Below are positions 36,301 to 47,100 of a DNA stretch of 64,000 nucleotides, one piece after another (position 1 is the stretch's first letter; each line of letters opens with the position of its first letter). The notes under the pieces are model-generated. The model worked only from the letters and a program-made list of their open reading frames with translations. It was not told the DNA's origin and made no database searches. A program made the position numbers and the translations under genes. Source of the stretch: Rhea pennata (lineage: Eukaryota; Chordata; Aves; Rheiformes; Rheidae); NCBI RefSeq assembly GCF_028389875.1, contig NC_084668.1:27634993-27698992 (forward strand), in the 5' to 3' direction.

Positions 36301-39300
36301 TTAGACATTGAGGCTCTTCTGTATTAAAGAGAAAATAATGAATAACAGCTAAAACTTGAAGTTACACTAAAGAATTGAGAGATTATACTAAGTCTAGTGA
36401 TAGAAAGTACAAGTGGGTGTATACTTACATGATTTCTAAATCTATTAGTAAAAATCAGATGCTAGTAACTTATGATATTGACATTCTTTCCATCAGGATG
36501 CACATTAATAACGTCTGAAATACTATAATGCAGCAATAGTAAGATGCTTACTTTGAACAAATTAACCTTTAAGGTTTCTGAGCATTGATACCAAAAGCTA
36601 TTTGGCTTCGTAGAGGATATGCGATTGATGTTAGATAATGGATTTGTTAGTCCAAAGTTTCCAATTCCTATGACTTAAATAGGCTTTCTTCTTGTATGAC
36701 AGGAGCTGTTGCTTGTCAGATGATAAAATACTATAGACAATTCTTAAATCTTGTTCCTTGTGATGCTTCCCTTGGGTGTAATTCTGTGCTCTATGTTCCT
36801 GTACTACCTCTGCTTCTAACAGTTCAGTTTCTTAGTAAGAAACCTAACTATTTTCTGTGGCTTAGTAATCACTTGTAAATTTTAGCATGTAATAATTGAG
36901 GCCTACTGGATGTCCAGGCTATCTGCTAGGTTACTAAGATGTTAGAATGTAAAAATGGTGTTGAATAGATGGGGGAGATTGGGGGGGGGTTTGGAAAGCC
37001 TTGTATTAAATATACATGTGAATGGGTCTGATCTTAAACGTTAGAATGAGTAGCTTAAGGCAAACTGTTAATATTTTTGCCTGACATTAAGTTGCCTGAA
37101 AATGATGATTTCTGACATGAAAAGTGTACTTCTAAGAATGAATTGTTACTTTCTGTATTTTAACACAGCCCAGCTTTTCTGTTACGCAGAGCCCATTGGT
37201 TGGAACTATGCCATCCACTCCTGGAACAGGTAGACCTCCTGTCAAAATATATAGGCTACTTTCTTATTGTCTTCTTTAGCACACAATTAAGAGTCAGCAC
37301 TGTCCAAACTAGATCAACTCCTTGCTGACTTGCAAAGCAGTCGCATCTTTCTTGCTAGCTCTTCAAAAGGTATGGGGCTGTGAACAGGAAATACCTTTAT
37401 ACCGTGACTCTAATTGAATCAACCATCTCTACTTCTTTGTGGAGAACCTGTTACTGGATTGAGCATGGAGGTGGTTTTACTTCAGTAAAGCTGCTGAAAT
37501 TGATGGGTGACCTTCCACCTTCATAAGGCCTTCCGCTTCCTTCTGTGTGGCATGGCATCTTGCTCGGCTTAATTCTGGGTCGTCTTGTTCCTATTTGGCC
37601 TCTGTATTAAGCTGCTGCTACTTTTTAACTGTTAAAAAGAAAGTTGGGTAGTTAGTTACAAAACTCAAGGGAGCATGCTTGCAGATGTGAAGTTTGAGTT
37701 GACTTACTGTTTGTTGGCAAATAAATCTTCACCAAACTTTTCCATATACAAATGAAACACGCGGTGTTGAATTTATCCTTTTAGTCTATGTTTTTAAGCT
37801 TATGTCTTGCAAAAGTAACTTGTTAAACAATGCCATTTCAATTTAACAGCCTCAAGTGTATTCAGTCCTGCAAGTATTGGACAGCCCAGAAAGACTACTC
37901 TGTCTCCTGCTCAGCTAGATCCTTTTTATACTCAAGGTGATTCCCTAACTTCAGAAGATCAGCTAGATGACACATGGGTAACTGTGTTTGGGTAAGTTGA
38001 TTTCTGAAGTATTAGAAATAGTGGACAAAGTCTTGGCAACTCTTGGCAACATATAGAAAGAAGCACCTGAAGTCACTGCTTCTAAAACAGTATTAACACA
38101 TTGGCTTGTTTTGCATTTCTGGAAACCCTTTATAAGGATGTATTTTAGCACCAAACAACTTACAGTTCTCATGATTTTTTTGAGTGTGTTTTTTTCTGTT
38201 TTTCAGATTTCCTCAAGCATCAGCTTCATACATTCTTCTCCAGTTTGCTCAGTATGGAAACATATTAAAGCATGTGGTATGTCTTAGTTTGAGACTTCTC
38301 TGAAAGTGTTCTTGCGCATTCTTTAACAGGCTAAATTTTGCAACTTTCTTTTAATCTCTTACAGATGTCCAACACAGGAAACTGGATGCACATTCGATAT
38401 CAGTCTAAGCTTCAAGCCCGGAAAGCCTTAAGCAAAGACGGAAGAATTTTTGGTGAATCTATCATGATTGGTGTCAAGCCTTGTATAGACAAAGTAAGTT
38501 AGCAACTGCTTTTACTTAAATACAAGGCACTTGGCTGACCTTAAGCATAGATAGCCAACAGATTACTGGCTTTTGCTATTTTGCAATGGCATAGTTCAAC
38601 ATCCGAATAAATTGTATTGAGGAAAATTCTGGACATTATTGTGTAGATTAAACATAGCTATGGAGAGGTACTTAAGCACCTTGCTCTGTACTAAAAGGCA
38701 TTTTAAGCGTAGTCTTCACTTTGATATGTGGATGTATCTTTTTTTTATCAAAAAATTTTAGATAAATCCATAAAGATTGGAATACTGTTTTACAGCTTTT
38801 CAGTTTTTGATTGTGCTATGTTAACTTCTTTTCCTCCTCCCTTCCCCCCCCCCCCCCAAGAGTGTGATGGAAAACTTTGAAAGAAGCTCTACAACTTCAG
38901 TGTCTTCAGTCTTTACTCCACCTACAAAATCCTTAGGCACACCAGTACAACCTGCAAATACTACCAGAATTTCTACAATGAGACCCCTTGCAACAGCATA
39001 TAAAGCTTCTGCTAGTGACTACCAGGTATTTTAAGGGGAAATGGCAAAAACCCCCTTGTTTGAGGCTAGACACATTTAAAAAGATCACAGAATTGTTAAG
39101 ATTGGAAGGGACCTCTGGAGATCATCTAGTCCAACCTCCCTGCTCAGCTAGGTCACCTACAGCATGTTAGACAGGGTTGCATCCAGGTGGGCCTTGAATA
39201 TCTCCAGAGAAGGAGACTCCGCAACCTCTCTGGGCAACCTCTTCCAGTGCTCTGTCACTCTCACAGGGAAGAAATTCCCCCTCATGTTCAGGCCAAACTT

Positions 39301-40539
39301 CCTGTGCTTCAGTTTCTGCCCATTGCCTCTTGTCCTGTCACACGGGACAACTGAAGAGAGTTTGTCCCCGTCCCCTTGACACCCTCCCTTCAGGTACTTG
39401 TACACATTGATCAGATCCCCCCCCTCAGTTTTCTCTCCGCCCAGGCTGAAGAGGCCCAGCTCTCGCAGCCGTTCCTCACAGGGCAGGTGCTCCAGCCCTC
39501 TGATCATCTTGGTAGCCCTCTGCTGGACTCTCTCCAGTAGCTCCATGTCTCTCTTGTCCTGGGGAGCCCAGAACTGGATGCAGTACAAATACACTGCAAA
39601 CCTATCCTCAAACTTTAGCGTGGCAGTTTTTAGGTAACTTTTTAATGAAAGTAAATGCAGTAAATTGAAGGCCTACAAGCAAGTACAATCTATAGCTGTG
39701 CAAACTTACTATTGAACAAACAAAGCTAACATTGTTGCACATTTAAAAAGTTAGAATTGCCAAGAGTGCCAGATTCTATCAGTCCCAAACTGTTATAGAG
39801 AAAAATAGCTAGCCATATTTAGATGTAATTTTACAAATAAATTCTTTGGCAGAGTTTTCATTTTGACTGTGCTTCCATTACTTTAGAAACAATAGAGCCT
39901 TTCAGCAAGCTTTAATGATCCTGTGGCCAGGCTTTTGCTGCTGGGCCAGCTTTGCTGCTGTTTTACACTTGGCTTCTGGAACAGAGTCTATCCACAACAT
40001 CAAAACAAAGCATATCTCTCACCTTTACTGTGTTCTACTATATGCAAGGTTTGGGCTGTGAAGGTGCAGATGACATAAGGACATACTGTCCATTGTACTA
40101 AAATACCCTTTTTGCTAGATTTTGTATCATCATCCCAGCATCGTTGAATCTATTAATGTACAGTTTTAGAATAATCAATGTGACCTTAGCTTTTATCTTC
40201 TGTCATTTCTTATAGCAAGTGGTAAAGAGGTAGTTTCAAGTACAAACTTAGTTTGCACAACTGCTAAAGTCATTAAAAAAAAAAAGTTACCACTTTTCCA
40301 AAAATAAAGGGTTTGTTTTGGAACTTACAGACATACTTTGGTAAAAGATAGTAGTGAAAAGTAGTAGTAGTAGTAAAAAGAGAAATGATTAGTGTAAAGA
40401 AAGTTAACTATATGTTGATTGATTCTCTTTATTTTCTCTTCCTTTTTTTCCTGCCTTCTAGGTGGTTTCTGACAGACAGACTCCTAGGAAAGATGAAAGT
40501 ATTGTATCTAAAGCAATGGAATATGTGTTTGGCTGGTAA
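33116..40539 (+). CDS. NUP35: NUP35 (NUP53), inner-ring nucleoporin
   Basis: join(33116..33149, 33584..33754, 35374..35498, 37169..37229, 37850..37991, 38207..38276, 38365..38493, 38861..39025, 40462..40539), 324 residues (human 326). NUP35 links NUP93, NUP155 and the membrane nucleoporin NDC1 in the inner ring of the nuclear pore. Residues 1-165 are a Pro/Ser-rich linker with [19 protein letters not shown] and [18 protein letters not shown] conserved. Residues about 171-250 form the MPPN/RRM-like dimerisation domain ([37 protein letters not shown]). A second linker leads to the C-terminal amphipathic membrane-binding helix ending [10 protein letters not shown]. All phases agree and total coding length is 975 bases. 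The start is in a strong context (GCCGCCATGG). It appears intact. Confidence 0.97.
33150..33583 (+). other. NUP35: NUP35 intron 1
   Basis: The first 230 bases belong to the CpG island, the rest is AT-rich. Nothing else seen. Confidence 0.85.
33584..33754 (+). CDS. NUP35: NUP35 coding exon 2
   Basis: 57 codons in phase 1, [16 protein letters not shown] through MEMRSPLLA. Acceptor AATGTAG, donor GTCAGA. Confidence 0.96.
33755..35373 (+). other. NUP35: NUP35 intron 2
   Basis: 1.6 kb, AT-rich. I see no repeat or exon in it. Confidence 0.85.
35374..35498 (+). CDS. NUP35: NUP35 coding exon 3
   Basis: [35 protein letters not shown]; acceptor GTGCAG, donor GTAAGT. Moves the frame from phase 1 to phase 0. 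Confidence 0.95.
35499..37168 (+). other. NUP35: NUP35 intron 3
   Basis: 1.7 kb. Contains a ten-G run near 36971-36980; open frames here are chance. Nothing else recognised. Confidence 0.85.
37169..37229 (+). CDS. NUP35: NUP35 coding exon 4
   Basis: [20 protein letters not shown] plus one base. Acceptor ACACAG was preferred over a second AG five bases downstream, which would break the frame. The junction with exon 3 reads SRP-PSFS, one residue shorter than mammals. Donor GTAGAC. Confidence 0.93.
37230..37849 (+). other. NUP35: NUP35 intron 4
   Basis: 620 bases. No recognisable feature. Confidence 0.85.
37850..37991 (+). CDS. NUP35: NUP35 coding exon 5
   Basis: Residues 131-177 plus two bases, [19 protein letters not shown] through DDTWVTVF. 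Acceptor TTAACAG, donor GTAAGT. Leads into the RRM-like domain. Confidence 0.96.
38207..38276 (+). CDS. NUP35: NUP35 coding exon 6
   Basis: Residues 178-201, [22 protein letters not shown]; acceptor TTTTCAG, donor GTATGT. RRM-like domain. Confidence 0.96.
38365..38493 (+). CDS. NUP35: NUP35 coding exon 7
   Basis: Residues 202-244, [17 protein letters not shown] to VKPCIDK; acceptor TTACAG, donor GTAAGT. End of the RRM-like domain. Confidence 0.97.
38494..38860 (+). other. NUP35: NUP35 intron 7
   Basis: 367 bases ending in a 14-C run and an AAG acceptor. Otherwise nothing seen. Confidence 0.85.
38844..38857. repeat. C14 run serving as polypyrimidine tract
   Basis: Fourteen consecutive C (G14 on the other strand), separated from NUP35 exon 8 only by AAG. 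It follows a mixed CT-rich stretch. Confidence 0.95.
38861..39025 (+). CDS. NUP35: NUP35 coding exon 8
   Basis: Residues 245-299, [20 protein letters not shown] to [16 protein letters not shown]. Variable linker in the middle, conserved ends. Donor GTATTT. Confidence 0.95.
39026..40461 (+). other. NUP35: NUP35 intron 8
   Basis: 1.4 kb, more than a third of it an antisense CR1 copy. The remainder is AT-rich with a short GTA repeat near 40360. Confidence 0.85.
39081..39590 (-). mobile_element. CR1 LINE, 5'-truncated, relatively young
   Basis: About 510 bases reading antisense to NUP35. The minus strand encodes the reverse-transcriptase C-terminus without a stop for 145 codons (39594-39157). 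Landmarks are [52 protein letters not shown] and [20 protein letters not shown]. The 3' UTR follows, with the GGTTGGA-type tail at the left edge. A one-residue shift near GGEKTEGG suggests small compensating indels. CR1 copies usually lack long target duplications and none is seen. Only the tail survives, so the copy cannot move. Confidence 0.93.
40462..40539 (+). CDS. NUP35: NUP35 coding exon 9 with stop
   Basis: [20 protein letters not shown] then YVFGW and TAA (40537-40539). Acceptor TTCTAG. The amphipathic C-terminal helix is complete. Confidence 0.97.
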   Translation: MVSDRQTPRKDESIVSKAMEYVFGW

Positions 40540-41123
40540 TAAATAAGAGGAAATAACGCACGAGGCATGGTTAGCATTTGAAATCTGCTGCCAGCATCCT
40601 TGGTTAGTTGTATAACCACTGATGGCAGTACTTTAACTTCCATCTCACCTGTTATGCCTTCTAAGAATTCAGCAAACATGTAGCTTGCACTTTAAATGAT
40701 GGCAATGTGCACATGGTTTTAAAAATATAATCAGTGTGAATTTAAGTGCTTTTTTGCTGTTTGTGCTTTGATTGCATGACTAAAGAAGAAACATCAGCAC
40801 TGACTTTTTTCCCCCTGTAATTACTTTTTGTGAATTACTTCTCAGTAAGTTGGAAATGTTTAAAATGACAGCTTTATCTACTGGTGCCTTTACTTCTTTA
40901 ATTTTATTGATTTTTTTTCCCTCCCTTTGCTCCCTCCCCTCAATGAAAGATGATGGGCTTTTTGTAGGAAGAACACTATGTACAGCTGCTTTCCGGGGAT
41001 AAGGACTGTTTTTAGTATATGTGATCTTAATCTTTTGTTTGGATTCATTGCTATTTTATAATTATCTCTGGCATCCTGTTCTGAATGTCATAGCAATCTT
41101 TTAACTTTATCCTATGTTTTATT

Positions 41124-41139
41124 AATAAAGCTAAATAAA
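41124..41139 (+). promoter_or_regulatory. NUP35: NUP35 poly(A) signal, two AATAAA
   Basis: AATAAA at 41124-41129 and 41134-41139, followed by a T/GT-rich stretch (41143-41165) suitable as the downstream element. Predicts a 3' UTR of about 600 bases. Confidence 0.75.
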
Positions 41140-44100
41140 ATTCAGTCTTTTTAGGTTGTTTTTTAAAGTATGGGTTCTATTAAGAAATAGTATTTGTTAC
41201 TCTTACTAGAGTTGATTGTGAGGCTACTTAATCTTTATTACAGTGTTGTCAGCAGAGCAGTTACTACTGTCTTTTACTGAAGTAATAGCAACCAGAGTTA
41301 ACACCAGTTAGGGTTTAAATGCATATCTTCATGGGTATTTGTGCACTTCATAGCAGTTAACACACTGTAGCCTTCTAAGTTACAAAAATTCAGCTGAAGT
41401 AGCAGAATTAAAAATACAGTGCGTCTTGACCAGAACTGCTTTCATTTCAAGACTGTTTTAAGAAGTTGTTTCAGAGGTGTTGGCTGTGTGCTGAATTTTT
41501 TTGAAACTGAACCCCCCTCCCCACCCTGTGAAGCTTTTTCTTGAAGGAGAACCTCTTGAGTAATTGTGTGCATCATGTGAGCTCATGGTCTTAGACTGAG
41601 GTAGCTTGTAAGTAGCTCTTACCTGAAAAAAAGTATTTTTTTCTCCAATATTTGAGAATCTACATTTAACTAATACTTTTGTAATTTTTTGTGTGTAGCT
41701 GTTTTAGGGTGGATCAGCATTAGAGTTATTTTGGATTAGGAGTGTGCTTCTAAAGTGAATTTTCAGTTGTATCTACTGTCTGTGCTTTGGTTCAGACTGC
41801 AATGTGGTCTCAAAGTTCATCAGCTGAACTCCTTTCTGATTAAATTAGATTGGCAGATTAGACTAGAAGCATGCCTAATGAACTCCAGATGCTAATGGAC
41901 ACTCAGTTTACAGGACTAAGCTAAAGATGGTCCTGAGTAAAATCCCAGAAGTACCTAGTGAGGAAGTCAGGTGCTGAGCATTTGTTGTGGCTAGGCTGCA
42001 CTACTTACTACTGTAAGATGACCTGGTTTGCTGTGACTATGCTCCTTGTATTTGGAGGGGCAGGGAAGAGAAAAGCACCCTGGAGTGCCATGACCATTTT
42101 TATTGGGAGTGTGGTGGTAATCTTTTGCAATTTACTTCTGAATAGAGATTCTTAGGAAAACTGTGATGCAATTGCTCTTTATTTTTTCTGCACCCTGCAG
42201 GAGTTTGGAGCATGAGAATCTGAACCAGAGCCTGGTGATAACAGGTTTTTAAATAAGATTGAGTCCTGGCAGTCTGTGTGAGACGGAGGAAAGTTGACTG
42301 AAAAGGAGGAACTGTGGTCTAATTAGAGAATCAGTTTCTTTATAGATGCACTTGGGCAACTAGGGCAAGTTGCACAGTCACACAAGAGGGGAGCACGTGT
42401 TCCAAAGTACATTTCCAAGTTTTATTTCCTTGATTACTTGCTCCTGACACATGCATTCGCATTAAATGCGTAAAAGTATGTATGTTTGCACATGGAGAAC
42501 TCCAGACAGCCACAGCCATAAAAGATGTTTCCAAGACCTCAAACTTTGGAAGTCAGTGCCGAAATCTTTGGATCTAGCAGACTACACTCTTCTCCCTTGA
42601 ATCATTTACCAATAGCGGTAGGGCATATCAAACTCATTACCTAGATGCAAGTTGAGTTAAATGCCTGTTTACATAAAATATGAGTAAACTTGTTATGACC
42701 TGCTGTTGTTGGCACCATCTTTGTGCACTTCAGTCATATGGTTTTTAAGTATGAAAGCACCCTGCTCATGTTGTCCTGCATTGTATTAGAGCAAACTAGA
42801 CCGCGGTATCAGCAGGACTTGTGGGCTCAGATATAGCACTATGCTGTACTGTTTCCAGTTTTGCTAACTTGTCCTCTACTACCTCAGGGCCCTTTGTACT
42901 TTATTGTATGATGTAGAAGTAACTGATGCACAGGCAGATTCATAGGTTTTTAGGAAGCTGTTTACTTTATTTGCTGGCTGAGGCTGTATTAAGGATTGCC
43001 TTTTGGAATGAATGCTGGTTGTTACTTTCGTCTTTGTTGTTGATCAAAGATAATGGAGCTGCTCAAACCTAATTGATACCCAAATATGTTTGCTCAGAAT
43101 ACACCTGACTTTTTTCCGTACTAAAAAATACTTAACATGCAGATGACCACAAGGAAAATAAGTAGTTCATCTACATTTTCTTCTGCTACTTGCTTTGCAA
43201 AATACAACTCTGGTGCACTTGAAAGTTTTGTGTAGGATTTACTTACTTGATTTCAAGTGGTCGAGAATGAGATTGAACTTGGATCAGGTAATGCTGATGC
43301 TGAATATGTAAGGAGCTAGAGCCTAAGACATTAGTTTGGCTCAACTACTGTGCCAGTAAGTACCAGACTTTATTTTTATTTTTTTTCCAGCTTCCTGTAC
43401 TGTAAAAGCATCTGGGGATAGTATGCATTTGTTCACTTTATTATGAAGGTAGTAATTAAGAGTTTAGAACAGATTAATCTGTACTTCTGTACAAAAGTGT
43501 TAGGTAATGCTGTTCATATGCTTCTGCTGGTAAAGATTCCCCTTAAAGTGTTAATTTAGTGTCATGCACTAGGAAAACCCTCATCTCACTGGTAATTTAG
43601 GCTTAGTGATTACGCAAATGTTAGTTTTGCACTGCACAAACCACTGTGCAACTTTATTTCAGTTTGTTCCTGATGTGTCCTTGTTAACTAAATCGGAGTA
43701 GAGGGGCCGTGGGCAAATGGCCATGGGAAGACTCAGAAGTACATGCGCAAAGAACGTCTGAAACTCTTGGATGTCTGCAAGTAAACTCAAGGCCGGTTAC
43801 CGTTGGTGGGTAGCACTGCATTTTAAAATTAAGTTCTCTCTTTGTTAACCCTTATAGCTGCTCTGCAGTAAGGAAGAATGCTATGCTAGCTGTTGTTCAA
43901 GATGTGATTTACATAAAACCAGAATAAGGACTTCAGCTGGTACTGAGTAACATGCTCAGTCCTGGTTTCAATTGTATAAGACTTCTTAAAAGACTGAAAA
44001 CTGCATTTTTCATAGGATCATGGCCTTTAAAATAGAACTTATTTGAATGTTTTCTGTTGTCTGTCTTAAACACAAACAAGTTACTCAGGGATTTAATTCA

Positions 44101-47100
44101 CTTCTCTGAATAGCAAAATCTGTGTGGTTTTAAATTCTAGAAGGATATGTTGTAATGAAATTATAAAAACTACACAATTTTAACAAGCTTTTTAGAGGCT
44201 TTTTCTAAAGACAGGTAGATAGTGTTCATCTTTTACCTCTTCTTTCCTGCCATTCCACCTCAATTTAGCTTTCTAATAACATTGAGTAATGTGTATCTAA
44301 GTAATGTTTATAAAATGAGGGTCAAATGTTAAGAGTACAGCTTATTTGCTTCTTTTTTTTTAACTCTATTTCAAATCGCAGGCATCTATCTCCACCTTGT
44401 GGCAGTTCTTTGGAACTCTTAAGTTATTGGGCTTGTAACTGTTCAATGGATACTATATGGGATACAGTATATTAATACTTGTCTCAACAGCACATAAATA
44501 GCACTATGAGAACAATTGTGCTCAAATGTTGTTTTTAGTTGAAATGCTTTTGTAGTAAAAGAAGAAAGAACAAAGAATTTACAAAATATAGTAACAGCAT
44601 ATTTTAGAAACAATTCAAACTTCTATATACTGCTTGAATGAAGTAGTTCTTAAACTTTAAAAAATATTATCAATATTTACTCATGTCCATGTCATTTTCA
44701 GATGGATAAACTGAACAAACTGTATTTTGACAGAAAATGCTGTAAAATCCATTTTGTGTAAACACATTAGACTTTTTTCCCCGAGTGCATGCATGAAAAG
44801 ACAAGTCTTGCATGGGTTTTCTTCTGCTTGACCGTAGATATTTAGAGCAGAGATGAATCCACAGAATGTTATATTGCTTAAATATATTTTAAAAATTGTA
44901 AGCTATCTTACTATTCAGTTGACAAAATTAAAACAAACTGGCTTACAAACAACTAAGATCAAGGAGTTGATTTACTAAATTTCAGACTGCAGGTGAGAAG
45001 GCACTGAAATAAACATTCTACCTCAAGCAAAAGCATCAGTCCTCAGACAACTTTGTGACTTCTTGGTAATGCTGCATTTTCCTTTTTTACTTACATGGAC
45101 ACGGGTAAAAGGTTGTCTTTTGATGTGATGCGTCTCTCATGGCGAGTATCAAAGTGCAAATAGTACTGACCGTCAAACTTCTGTTAATGTTTACAAATGA
45201 GAATTCAACATTCCAGGAGGAAAAAGAGGTATAAGTTAAATAATGATGTAGCAAAAGCTGGCAATGCCAGCTTGACGGAAAGTCTTAAGTTAGTGAAAGG
45301 ACCTTTACAAATGAAAGCATAAATAATAACTTTGGAAAATATTTTTGATTTTCTGTAATTGAGTTGAAGGACTCCTTAGCAATCTTGTGTAATGCATGTA
45401 CATTGTGTTTCTATCAATAATGTCTTTCACTTTTCTGCAAGCAAAACTCATACTAAAATGAAGAATGTTAGTCTGAGAAAAGGTGTAATTTGTATGTCCT
45501 CTATAATGTCGTCAAGTATCTTGACTGTTTCAAGCTCTTCAGTTTTATAAGTGAACTTATAGCTTAAATTAGGAGTTTATTGCTGATGTAAGCAGATGCT
45601 GGTCTCTGTGGAGGAAGCACTATTTTTTGTTCAAAAAAACAGTCTTTTTGTGCATGAAGGTGAAGAATATTTTATTAGAAATGACATGAAATTTGAGAAT
45701 TGCTTGGAAGAGTTTTTATTTGCTCAGCTGTTAATCGCATTTATGTTTCAGATTGTATTTGGTTTCCTCAGATTTCAATATAGTTTACTGTAGAAATCTT
45801 CTGAATATCTTGTTCATTGTAGGGATGAATTTAATTTTCAGCAGGAAAAATAGAGAACTTTGCAATGACATTGTATTTTTTTTCTCTCAGTGTGCGTCAG
45901 CTGCCTAATTAGCATCTTGTTTAGCTGCCATTGGAGCTATTGTGTGTTCTGTGAGAATCTGTCTGTTGCTGCAGAATTATGTTCCAAAAAACAGTTTCTT
46001 CCTATTTTGGAAGATCTTTCCAGCCCCCTACTGTTTAAAAAAGTAACCTTGAAAACATGAGACAAGGGTAACCTGACAGATGGATGCCTGTGGAGAGCCT
46101 AAAAACAATAGTTCTGAAATGTGGATTATCCAGTCCATCTCAACGGATGACTTTTCAAACCTAAAGATAGGCAAAATATCTTCTTCTAAATTGTTGATAC
46201 GATAAAGCACTCTAGGTGGAATATTTTAGTGGCAGCCCAGACTGACTCTTTTAAGTGCTAGCATGCTAACTGGTTTTTGCCGCTTTGCCAAAACTCCCAC
46301 TTTTTCCTGGCAACTAAGTGTATGGTTGGCTTGGAAGAGATACTGTTGCAATACTGGATGTTGTGAGTTAAAGCACTGTAAAATGAATTTATAGAACTGT
46401 TTAAATTTCTAGTATATTAATAACATACATTATTAGTTTGACTAGTGTCAGTTTTCTGTCTCCTGCTCAAGAATACACAGCAATCAAGATGCAACAGAAC
46501 TGAGATTTTTCTTCCATGAAACCTTAGGTATGGTTATAGTTTGTTAATACTGACTTTTTTCCCCTGCATGATCAACTGTTATTATTCTCAGAAGAACTGA
46601 TGAAAAAACCTAATGAAAACTTCCTCTTAAAAAAAAACTTGCTGCAAATGACAAATATTTTTGGCACAACATACTTTCTGCACGGCAAATATCAACTTAC
46701 TAGGGTTTCTCACTGAGCACCCTCAGTTCTATATTTAAAGTATGCAGGTTTGATGTTTAACACATGGGATTAATTTCCTGGATGCACCAGGGGACAAGAT
46801 CTTGCCTCTGACCTCAGTAGAATTGAGCTAAGGCCTGCGATATTTTTCAGGTGCGGAATATAATACCATGTAGTATCACATTTCAATAGATGAAATGCAG
46901 TTAAAATTACCCATCATAGGGTACTGTAATAGGCTATCGATTTTAGTTGCCATGCTTTCTATTTCTTTGTAATTGAATTGTGCTTGTGAACATATGAAAC
47001 TGTTCATTTGCAGAGCGAAGGTGGTAAAGTAAAACTGCACAGAGATTGACTTTACCTAGAGGCTAGAGAGTAATTTAATTACCTTACTGTTTCCAAATGA

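Noticed and set aside
46786..46850. Stretch resembling a common sauropsid repeat (GACAAGATCTTGCCTCTGAC)
   Set aside because: Too short to assign to any family by eye.
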